This document shows positions 48,096-58,266 of a stretch of 64,000 bases of DNA, piece after piece. The stretch is taken from the NCBI GenBank assembly GCA_963920765.1, contig OY987244.1:29864358-29928357 (forward strand), given 5' to 3'. Position 1 is the stretch's first letter; each line of letters opens with the position of its first letter. The notes beneath the pieces were generated by a model. The model made no database searches. It saw only the letters and a list, made by a program, of their open reading frames with translations, and was not told the DNA's origin. Source of the stretch: Ulota crispa (Eukaryota; Streptophyta; Bryopsida; Orthotrichales; Orthotrichaceae). Both the position numbers and the translations under genes were made by a program.

Positions 48096-48339
48096 TTAAT
48101 GGGATAACCTCTCATCACAACGTGGAGATAGTTTACCACTTTCCAAGAAATTTCTTGTCATCTTTGAAGAAATTTTACAGGTTACTTTTAGTATGGAAAT
48201 TGAAATTTTGAACCATACTGACTGTAATATGCTAGACCTTAGGGTTACCGTATTGGTCCTTGGAAGAAGAGGGGGGCTCAAAATACGGTATAATTTTTCA
48301 AACAAAATCTTGAAACAAAATCCCCTTGCAGTTCATGCC

Positions 48340-49030
48340 CCCATCTTCATTGGCATGTTCACTGATTGTTCCGTCCTTCATGAACATTGTTCCAAATGTG
48401 TTACCAAAAAATTGTTCTCATTGGCAAAAAGAGTCGAAGGAATGAATATGAATAAAACATCATAAATATGAACTAAAAGTATATATTTGAGAACTTCGCC
48501 ACCTCAAAGGCTACACATGATCATTCTCATCTTTTGAGGTTTTATGGAATCATCCCATTGGTTGCTTGAAATGGGAGAATGCGTCATTTGAGAAAATGTG
48601 ATTCTTTGAAGCATTACCCCATACGTTTGTGAAGATCTATTCCCATTAGCACGTTGGGCGCATCTCCTCAATGGACTTTATTTCTATCAGACGTGAGTTC
48701 AAAACAAACATTCTTTACACAAATTTGAGGAACATGTGAGAGAATGTGTCAAGAAAATGCGTTCTCTCACATGACACATTCTCCAGTTCCAAACTACCAA
48801 TGAGGTGATTCCAAATGACTCCCAAAAAATGGGAATAATCATGTGGGACCTTTTGAGTGATGGGGTGATGGGGTTTTGAGGCTTTCTTGTGCTTCTAATT
48901 TTTATTTATGCATTTTTGTTTGTGTTCATTACTTTGACACTGCGTGCAAATAAGAATGAAGTTTTTGATAACGCATTTGGAATGGTATTCATGGCAATCC
49001 AATTCGTCATCAAACGTGCCATTGAAGATG
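48340..49030. mobile_element. Large foldback element
   Basis: The outer arms (about 48340-48500 and 48870-49030) are inverted repeats (CCCCATCTTCA.TGGCA; CAAATG.GTTA). The inner arms (about 48506-48600 and 48765-48855) mirror one another too (CACATGAT.ATTC; CATTGGT.G.TTG.AA). The centre carries AGAGAATGTGTCA..TGACACATTCTC. No coding capacity. Confidence 0.65.
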
Positions 49031-49756
49031 GGGCATGAGACGTATTGTAATGCCATGAGTGTGGACTTGTATCACAAAAGAAGATAAAAACATACTTGTC
49101 ACCTAAATGTGTCCAATGTTCCATGGGGAATGGGCCTTCAATTGAGTTACAAGTGATGCCGAGGTCACACATGATCGAATAACCGGTTTAGAACTGATGA
49201 AGAAGTAAATTATATTTCTGGCAAACTGGAGGATAATCACTTTGCTCAAGGTTTTATATGTTATTTTACTAAAAATAATTTCTTCATTCAAGAACAAGAG
49301 GTTGGAGATGCCAATTTCTGAACACTCAGATCTACAACAAACAAAAAGTAAATACCACTACCAATTCTTTACAATATGCTATTTTGCAACACAATTTTGA
49401 AACGCCAGTTTATTTTGGTGCGGCCTGACCTTGAAATCTTGAATGGTGGCTCTTGCAAAGGAAATGAGTGCTGATGCCGAGTTGCCGACAGTCCAAGGAT
49501 TCAGTAGTATTATAATATTTCGTGACATTACCTCTACCGTAACAGTATTTTTCAGCAGTGGAGCCACTGTGACGCATAGCCACATGCAAGCTCACAGCCA
49601 CATGCAAAAATAGAAGATAATTTATGAACCCAATAAAGGGCCACTCGTTGTTTTTGAGTAACTATGAGCCCAAAAGTCATCCTCAATCTTAGTCTCGTTC
49701 TTCCTTTTGTTCCACCCTTGAGCGCCCAGCTCAGAATCAGTGCACTTCAAGATTAA

Positions 49757-50659
49757 CCCCTAAAGGACTGAGCCATATTTTCAGTGAAAATCACTCAAAA
49801 TTATCACTTTGGGGTTAGTAAGGAGATTTTTTTTTTTGAAAATTTGGGAAATCCAACCGTGCGATCTTGTCCTAAACTGGATTAGGTACTTGTGGAAAAA
49901 AAATCAGGTCATTCCGGATGGACATGAGTGAGATATTAAAAGTTATTTTTCATGATGCCGCAAAACATCAGAAGTCTTTGACCATTCTTACATGAAAATA
50001 ATTGCTCTACGCAACTTTGGGCTATATTTTTCCCATGTAGGAGATCAAGTTAGTTATGTGTAGGAGAATTTTCAAATCAATTGGAACTACACAACACATA
50101 GGAAAAATCAGTAAGTAAAAAGAGTAGAGAATGAGTCAAATCACTAAATTGTTAAAAATTTAATTATTAAAATGAAAAATGCAAATCCCAACGGTCATAA
50201 TGTTGTGATAAACAATCTACATCTTTTGGTTTTGTTTTTTTTCCAAAATAATAAAAATTGAGTAAAATAAAGGGCTTCAAAGTTTATTTTAGAGAAGTGA
50301 TTCCATAATTGTCCGCAAACAAAAACTCCTCATAACTTTCATGTCATTGGTTGAAATTGAATGATTCAAAACTTCTCACATATTAAAAAATCTAAAGAAC
50401 CAATTTCAAAATTTAATTAATTAATTAATTAATTAAAGAAGTTTTTGGGCTGCCTTGGAGGCAGTCCTCCTTTGCTTTTCAGATTTTCATGCATAACTTC
50501 TTCAATAATTGTTGGAATGAGGAAAAAGTTAGATGCCCGTGTAGATCTTTGAATTCCCCACCTTCAATAAAAGTTTCAGAAAATCACACAAAGTAGCTTA
50601 TCCAAAGGTACATGCCCGAACTCCCACCTGTCCCCGAAGGGACAACAGTCCTTTAGGGG
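49757..50659. mobile_element. TTAA-flanked element (subfamily 2)
   Basis: 903 bp. Both ends begin CCCCTAAAGGACTG (14 bp perfect); TTAA at 49753-49756 and 50660-50663. The interior aligns with 6202-7113 (GTAAGTAAAAAG.AGTAGAGAATG; CAATCCCAACGGTCATAATG) but is clearly older. A (TTAA)n run is at 50413-50437. Confidence 0.8.
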
Positions 50660-50663
50660 TTAA

Positions 50664-51640
50664 GTTTAAGGTAGAAATACCACAAACGGTTATTGCCGGA
50701 TAAGGGTTTTGTAGAAACAAGAGCTGGCTTTGAAAGACATTTCAGAAAGATGCTCTTTCCTCGCATTTGATTGGTTCAAATTTATTTCAGAACAAGGTAC
50801 TAGAGGTAGCTGTTTAAGGTACACCTATGAAACCGCAAACGGTCCAAACCCTAAATCCACATTTATATTGCATAAAATATTCATTTTGGAGTTTTTTTCT
50901 TTTCTTTTTTGCACTCTTCCTTATCCTTGTTTCTCCACAGCTTGAACTTAATTTCTCAAGAAATTCCCCATATCTTCAGGCTAAAGTGCCTTATTTTAAC
51001 CGTTTATGGTATTTCTATCTAAGAGGACCTTGAGACAATCTAAACTCTATGATTTGTGCAAAAATAAAATCCATGGATATGAACCCTTGAAAGGGGTGGT
51101 ACCTTGAGCCTGGAGACCATCTAAAAATTTGGAGAACTTTGACCGTCCTATTTCCATTATTACAATGGTCAAAGGCGAGTTGAAAATTGGCTGTTTGTCC
51201 AAATTTACGGATGAGTGACACAATTCTCACCTTATTTTGTCCTGATCAAGCAAAATTATGCTATGAAATTTTGTACCATGGTTTGAGAATAGGACATCTG
51301 CCCACCCTCCAATTTTCAAAGTTTTGGCAAGATTTAGGGTGCTAAAGTGGACCACAAAAGCACACAATTCACCAGCATTTGACAGTGGTTCTAGTGTAGT
51401 CTTAGTATTTGTTGTTGCGCTAAATTGCTCTATAAACCACTTTTCCTCATCCACAAGTCATCTCTAACAGAGCATGAGATCTTTATAACCATGTACTCCA
51501 CTCACTTTAGTAGTACATGCACTAATTGTACCATTGGTACAATTGGACTCCTAATACCACCCAATCTAACTGATAAAAACCCCAAATTAAATTGAGAGAG
51601 GCCATATTTCAGGCACTGGGGCACTCAGGGGTTAACATAC
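50664..51640. other. Intergenic with one orphan TTAA-family end
   Basis: No gene recognised. A single terminus GGCACTCAGGGG|TTAA ends at 51631, but a matching left end was not found. Confidence 0.4.
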
Positions 51641-51872
51641 ACTAAATATTGCATTTAGGTTGCCCCACACTAAATCTCATATCTTACACTTTCACTACTG
51701 TAAAAATGAATTTCATCACTAATTAATGCATAAAAACCAGTTTTAAAGGGCCTTGCAACCACTATAAAGCCGTTGCAGAAAAAATTAGCAAGGTTCAAGT
51801 TGTAACCATGTGAAACCCAAGCATGGTCAACCATTAGTGTGGGGTAATCTAAATGCAATATTCAATGTACAT
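51641..51872. mobile_element. Hairpin MITE
   Basis: The arms ACTAAATATTGCATTTAGG (left) and CTAAATGCAATATTCAATGT (right), with CCCCACACTAA / TTAGTGTGGGG further in, are inverted repeats. A half copy (CCTAAATGCAATATTTGGTG) occurs at 53844. Family unknown. Confidence 0.6.
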
Positions 51873-52099
51873 CAAATAGTGCATTTAGGTTGCCTTAACA
51901 ACTAATTTGATTTATCTTCACAAAGTTACCTCATGATTCACCCTTGGCCACCAAGAGACGCTTGTAACTCTCTTTTTGCTATAGTAATTTTTTGTTCTTG
52001 CTTTTGCCTAAAGTTCCAATTTTCTTACTCCGTGACTTTGGAGCTTGTTGTTGCGCCCAACCTTTGATTGTTTCCTTCATTTTTTATCATAGTAATTAA

Positions 52100-53769
52100 C
52101 CCCTAAAAGAACAAGGGGTTTTTTCATGGAACATTGTCAAAAATTATGCTTTTAGGTATGTTGATCAAAAATGAAAATTGGAATTCTTTTTTGAAAACTA
52201 AACCTTTCAAAACCATAGTAAAATATTTATCCAATGTGTACAAAAAATTTAGCCCATTTGACAGCAAGGATTGTAGATTATCATTTTTGAAGTGAGAAAA
52301 GCAACTATTTTCATTCCTGCAAAACAAGGTCAGCACACTTCAAGCACTCTTGGAGTACGTTTTTTGCTCTACACAAAGATGAGGGCTTTGACCATTCATA
52401 AGTATATGATGTTAGGTTTACTCATGAAAAATTTCAAAAGCAAATATAGAATCTAGCTTATTCTAAATCATCTTGCAATGGGGGAATGCTATTTTGTGAG
52501 CGGGGATTTGTGAGTCATGAGTTGTGAGCTAGGATTTATTGCCAAAATAATAAACTCCACCTATAAATATGTACATAGAGCCGTAGAATTGTGCATTTTA
52601 AACTACTATCTCTTGAAAAACTTGCTGTTTTTTTAATTAATCTATTGATTTTGAGTTGAGAGGTCATTCCTGCTCACAAAATCTTGAATGCCCGCTCATG
52701 GCTCACTATTTTATGCTCACCAAATAGCGTTGTCCCCTGCAATGCAAGGAGGTTAAGTGAATTGGCAATACACTAGTCAAATTTTCATGATTTCTTGTGC
52801 AATAAGGAAGTTTTTTATTTGAAATTTGAACAACAAAAACTTAGAGACAAACATTTGAAATATGTGAAAAAAGTTTCAAGAACTTGAATTTATAAATTGC
52901 AAGATAATAGGGCTTGAATTTAGAAAATAATAAAATTTCTTGAAACTACCCAATGTTGGGGAGAGAGGAGCGCGCTTTGAGAACACGCAAGGTGCGTGGC
53001 TGCCGCTGTATCAGAGTATCAAGTGAGAGATACTATGCACAAAATCCCTCTCAAAATCAAAGCTTCAAGATGATAAGAAATCAAAACATATAAGAACAAA
53101 CAATTGAAATATATATCAAAATATGGAATAAAATTTGGTCTCGAAGAACTTATCCACATATAAAATAATAAGTGGTTTCTACGGACACCCTCTTCCAAAT
53201 AGGATTTCATCTATATACTAAGGAGAGAGGATATAATGTAAAATGTCATCTTCTACCATTGGTCTATGAATTATTTTTCTAAAATAAACTCTAGTGAACT
53301 CTAGTTAACTAACACTTCTAAACGGTTGTTGCCTCATCAAAACCTTATCCAATAAAACCTTGTCAATCAAGGGCAAAACCGTGGGTAAAGGAAAAAGAGT
53401 AAAACACCTCATACAAACTATAAGCTAATCAAATTTCACATATTTACTACATGCCGTGATTTACATCATGACACCAGATATAGTTAATATAGTTTGACTC
53501 CTCTAAGAATGTGATTTGAAAGCTCATTTTTTTTGACAATTGTATATCATGTTTTATTAGTTGCATACATGCCAAATTTCAAAAGTTTATGATAGTTTTA
53601 GCATAAGATTCTCCAAAGATGCCCAAATTGCCCAAGTAGCATAGCTTTTGAATTGGGCATCCGCTTGGGGAAAAATCACATTCCCATATGGGAGATACAT
53701 ATTTACATCTTGTGTAAAAAAATTTAGATCATCCAATAAAAATTGACTTAGACACTTGGTTATTAGGGG
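52100..53769. mobile_element. Long TTAA-flanked element with internal insertion
   Basis: 1670 bp. Left CCCCTAAAAGAACAAG, right (reverse complement) CCCCTAATAACCAAGTG; TTAA at 52096-52099 and 53770-53773. It contains an inverted-repeat element at about 52472-52748. No transposase frame is present, so its length probably reflects insertions. Confidence 0.6.
52472..52748. mobile_element. Inverted-repeat element nested in TTAA element
   Basis: Left GCTATTTTGTGAGC and right GCTCACCAAATAGC match as inverted repeats. Imperfect similarity extends outward to CTTGCAATGGGG and CCCCTGCAATGCAAG. hAT-like affinity is possible, but no 8-bp duplication was found. Confidence 0.5.
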
Positions 53770-53861
53770 TTAATAACAAAAGTTATTTTAATCTTGTTTA
53801 ATATGGAAATCTTGTGGAATGTCAAGAAATTAGTATGGAGCAGCCTAAATGCAATATTTGG

Positions 53862-54078
53862 TGTAGAAGCACCCAACACTAATAATGTACCTAATTTTGT
53901 TACTCTCTACATAGCGTGGTCATTCTAGAACTTAAATCTAGATAAGCCATATAGAGTTTATTATTTTGATTAACAACAATAAGCTCTTCATAACTTATCT
54001 AAATTTAAGTTCTAAATTGACTATTTGATGTTGAGAGTAACAAAATTAGATTCATTGTTAGTATTGAGTGCTTCTACC
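53862..54078. mobile_element. Hairpin MITE, relative of 30151-30351
   Basis: Left GTAGAAGCACCCAACACTAA, right (reverse complement) GTAGAAGCACTCAATACTAA, with inner arms GTTACTCTC and TCTAGAACTTAAATCTAGAT mirrored. It shares the arm sequence with the BGAL intron 17 hairpin. Confidence 0.65.
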
Positions 54079-54336
54079 TTAGTTAGATAATTGTACTTGC
54101 TTGTGAATGTTGGTTTCTTCTTCCTTTCCAACTTGTATATTGAATTTCCATCTTTAACAGCAATCCAATGTTCTAACTCTAGAAGTTTGATGTGGGAAAC
54201 TTTCAAGTTAGTTCTATTCCTTCACTTGTATTAAGGAATCATATTTCATAAATAATAAATTCAGGAAATTCCAATCTAAGCTATTGGCCTCACTAGGTCC
54301 CCTTTCCATGTTTGAGGATTTACATGTAGTCTTTAA

Positions 54337-55276
54337 CCCCTAAATTCTTTTGTGTTTAGAGGCCCAAAACTGTTTCAAAATACTAGTCTCCAAAGCAAGG
54401 TCCAAATCTTCATTGAAACTTACTTTTTAACAAATTCAACCATAGGATCCTTTGGTTGACTTGCACAAGTACATTGTCCCAAAATTTCAAAATGAATATC
54501 CCCACCAATTGCAAGATCAATGTGTCTAAACTTCAAAATGTAAGCTTTTCTAGTCCTTCCAGAAGGTGAAGTTTTGTTTTTCAAACTTTTTAGAGAAAAA
54601 CCCGTATGTTGTATTTCTTGTGCAATTTTGGCAATATGTTGGAAAATGAGTTGAAAGCGTACATAAAAAAATGTAACCAAAAAAAAGTTTGGATTTATTT
54701 TTACAAAAAATGTAAAGTGAAAGGTATTGATGAATGAAAGATATAACTAATATGCTAATAAGTTTTGGAAGAATTTGAAAATTGTTAATCCCAATGGTGA
54801 GAATGCTCTAATCAACAATTAGTAACTTTGGTTTTCATTTTCAATTGAAAATTTTCAAAATTGAGAGTAAAAGATAACTTTATATGTTTTTTCTACCTTC
54901 TTCCTACCTTCATTGCCCGCAAAATAAAACTCCTTTTAACTCTTACTTCATTATTTGGAATTGAGTGGTTCAATCTTTTTTGAGTAGGTATCAATCTATG
55001 CAATCCAATTAAAATGAAAAAAAACAAAAAAAAAACAAAAAAACAAAAAAAAAAAACTTAGAACATATTTTTTGCTGCCCGATTTGACATTCAAATTGAA
55101 AAAACCTTCTAACTTTTGCATTACTTATCAGAATGACATGAAATAAAGCTTCACATGTAGATTATGATGAGTAACATCTATCCTAAAAATTTCATGGAAA
55201 ATTTCCAAATTATGAAGTCAAGGGAGCCTGCCCGAGTTCTCATAAAGCCTAAAGTGGGCTCCTTGGTCCTTTAGGG
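54337..55276. mobile_element. TTAA-flanked element (subfamily 2-like)
   Basis: 940 bp. Left CCCCTAAATTCTTTTG, right (reverse complement) CCCTAAAGGACCAAGG; TTAA at 54333-54336 and 55277-55280. Interior CCCAATGGTGAGAATG and the adjacent TTTGGTTTTCATTTTC match subfamily 2. An A/C-rich run is at 55018-55058. Confidence 0.65.
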
Positions 55277-55280
55277 TTAA

Positions 55281-56128
55281 GCCTAACCTCCCAAATTCAA
55301 AGGTCCAATAATTTCCAAAAGCATATTACATTGTACACAAATCAGTTACACATGAAGGGATAGGTCAAATGTCCACAAACCAATTACAAATGAAGGGATT
55401 AATGTTATGTGAAACTAAATGCTTATTTTTAGCTTTCAATTGATTTTCTGAATTTTAATGTCAATAGGATTTGGGAACGTGTGTGTTGCTAGGTAAGCTT
55501 TTATATAAGGAAAGATTTCAAAAAATACTACCTACACAATTCAATGAGTGGTGTGATTCATAACATTCAATAGCTTGAAGAGAGGTTGCCTTTCCCTCTC
55601 TTCAGGTATCATCCACGAACTTCATCTTGACTTTATTTATTTATTTATTTTATTTTTATAATTTTCTGACACGCCTGGCCCCCCTGACGTGTGCATTGAA
55701 CAAGCCTCCCTTTCATAAACTCTGACAAATTCAGTCAAGTGTCCCCATATCTAAAGAAGGGTGTGGAATATTCCACACCATTCTCTTGGAGGGAGGGCAG
55801 CCTTTACTAGTGCCACTGAATGTTATGTTGTAAATGGATTAATGCAAAATATAAGGCATTTGAAAAAAGAAACACACCTTCTACTAAGCTCTACATGGCA
55901 CGCTGGCATGCTCCAGCATGGTAGTCGTACTTTTCTTGTCTATTTTAAGTTATTTGACGTCTCTAAATCCAAATGTGAATTCAAACTTTCCAAATTCAAC
56001 TTGTTGATGGTAAACATCTAAAAATTACCCCTCTTGTGTGCATATATCAATTCCCTTTTTTTTATAGTGATTGATCACGCATACATGTCTAATCTATGTA
56101 TTTACTCTTAAGGAATTGACTCAATTGG
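55281..56128. other. Intergenic with a half foldback fragment
   Basis: No gene. A (TTTA)n run is near 55635-55660. About 55960-56052 resembles the right arm of the 56557 and 44000 foldbacks (TCTCTAAATCCAAAT...TATATCAATTCCC). Confidence 0.4.
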
Positions 56129-56534
56129 GGAAAAATGAGCTCAAGAGAAGGCCCCTATGGGAAGTGGTTGGAGGGGTTAAAAGCGTTTAAATGTAATGTC
56201 CTTTTTGAAATAAAAAGATACTAATCCCTATACCCGCTTACAAGTTCTTCATGAGAATAGTTTATTTTTATAATATCATATGCTTTTTGTTTGATGAGTG
56301 TACTTGTTCAATTGTGAATTCTAGTCCTAGTTTGTTCTTGTGTCCCACTAAAGGTCCTTGCATTTTTCATTGTCATGTTATATTGTTGTTTTCCATCATC
56401 AATCCTTTTGTTATGTACCATGGTACATTTGAGTACTTCACCCTTGTGTAGGTACCTTACCTATGCTTCTCGTACCTCAATAAATAAGGTGGTTTGTCAA
56501 GGTGTAGGGGCCTTCTCTTGAGCTCATTTTTCCT
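56129..56534. repeat. Perfect 29-bp inverted repeat pair
   Basis: The arm at 56129-56157 (starting GGAAAAATGAGC, ending AGGCCCCTA) is repeated inverted without mismatch at about 56506-56534, around 350 bp apart. It may be an element end; no target duplication was established. Confidence 0.6.
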
Positions 56535-56556
56535 CTAATGAGTATGTGCACACCGA

Positions 56557-56923
56557 GGGGTTGATATTTGCACACCCCCTGGGGGTAAATTATAGATTTC
56601 TACAATCAAAAGCTGAATTTGAGAAATTTGAATTTAGATTTGGACTTAGAGACCATGATTTAGTCTAGAACCATAAGAAATATTGCAATTGAACAATAAC
56701 CATTGAAAAAGCTTAGGTAGGGGGAAAAGTATTACTTATACATTTGTTTGTAAAAAAAGATAAGTTTTTTCATTAGGTGCTGTTCAATTGCAACCTTTTT
56801 TATGGTTCTAAACTAAATCATGGTCTCTAAGTCCAAATCTAAATTCAAAAATCTCAAATTCAACTTTTTGGTGGTAGAAATCTATAATTTACCCCTCACA
56901 GGGGTGTGCAAATATCAACCCCC
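56557..56923. mobile_element. Foldback MITE
   Basis: GGGGTTGATATTTGCACACC at the left pairs with GGTGTGCAAATATCAACCCC at the right without mismatch; the arms continue to a centre near 56755. The core (CCATGATTTAGTCTAGAACC) matches the BGAL intron 5 element. Confidence 0.8.
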
Positions 56924-57084
56924 ATTGTGCACATATCAATTCCCTTAGTCTTATTCTTTATATGATTCTTGAAGTTGTCCCATCAGGACCTAAAATTACT
57001 TTCAAGGATTAAGGGAACCACTAAACAGTCTTAAAAACAAGGTACGATTCTGGCCAAAAATACAAGAATTGCCCAATAAAAGTA

Positions 57085-57480
57085 GGGTCTTGATAATGCC
57101 GCCCTCTTTTTGATACTGCCACCCCCCCCCACTTTTACATCATTATTTGATTTTTATTGGTTTTTAGGGACAATTCTTTTTAAAAATTTAGAATTAAATA
57201 TATATCAAATCAAACAATTTTTTGTTGATGTTTTTCAAAATAATAAATGCAAATCATAAATTTTTATAAGAAAAGACAATACTCACTTATCTTTTTTGTT
57301 AAATTTGTTTGTTGTAGTTTATCATTTTGAAAAACGTCAACAAAAAATCACTTGGTTTAATACTTATTTCATTCTAAATTAAAAAAAAAACAAATTGTCC
57401 CCAAAATCAATTAAGAATTGAATAATGCTGTAAAAGAAGGGGTGGCAGTATCAAAAAGGGCGGTGGCAGTATCAACACCC
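57085..57480. mobile_element. GGGTNTTGATA-ended MITE in a TA site
   Basis: 396 bp. Left GGGTCTTGATAATGCCGCCC, right (reverse complement) GGGTGTTGATACTGCCACCG, with a second TTTTTGATACTGCCACCCC motif in both arms. TA flanks (57083-57084, 57481-57482). Inner arms are mirrored too. Tc1/mariner-type by target site. Confidence 0.75.
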
Positions 57481-57482
57481 TA

Positions 57483-58075
57483 AAAGTAGCTGAGATTCAT
57501 GCAGTAATCAGCATGGGAACACAACTATTCACGCAGTAAATGTCATGAGAACAAATGATCCAAGCAGTAATTAGCTGGGAATACTTTAGTGCTCGGGTAT
57601 TGGACTATAGGGGTCCAAGAGATTGGTGTAATTTTCCGCCATGTTAGCCATTATGTACACGTAGGCCCCACTTCCAGAGAAAGAAAAGGAAATATGGAGG
57701 GGGGGAAGTACTAGGAAATGTTCGGGGAAAGCATTGACCAGGGTTTCCCACTTTCATGGTTAGTAGAGGATGGACTGACAGAGGGTTTAAAACTGCCACC
57801 AACAAGCAGCCAATGGGCTGAAGGCAGATGGCTTCCTGGGCATTCCAACCAAATTACATCAGTACCAGGACCACATTGTGAGTAACTTAGTGAGTCTAAT
57901 AAGTAGTGAGTCTAGTGAGTAGTGAGTGTATGGGTATATAAAGCAAATCAGCATTCATTCTCAGAGTCACCCCTTCCTCTGACTCTTTATTCCTCTAACC
58001 CATTTCTGTCCTTTTTCATCTTTTAACGTGCATGCTCTTGGAGGTACGATTGGGCCGAGGCTAGATGGCATGGCT
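57483..58075. other. Intergenic, no recognised gene
   Basis: Moderately complex sequence with a short repeated TAGTGAGTCTAGTGAG segment near 57885-57925. No exon supported. Confidence 0.4.
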
Positions 58076-58266
58076 TATAACATTGTTAACTTTCACTGGG
58101 GTTCCCTTTTGCTCCCTCAATATGAGGACCTCCAGCGAATCAGAAGCACAAGGTTAGAGGCCCGAGCCAATCAACTGGTCCAATCTTAAACTGAATTCTC
58201 CCCCCAAGTATGGGGGATATCCCTCCACCGGAGGAGGAGGAGAACGAGCCGGTTAACAATGTTATG
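58076..58266. mobile_element. Family B MITE, uninterrupted copy
   Basis: Ends ATAACATTGTTAAC and GTTAACAATGTTAT. The left interior reads TTTCACTGGGGTTCCC directly after a single TTAA. It is one of two empty-site references for the insertion at 39502-39738. Confidence 0.8.
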
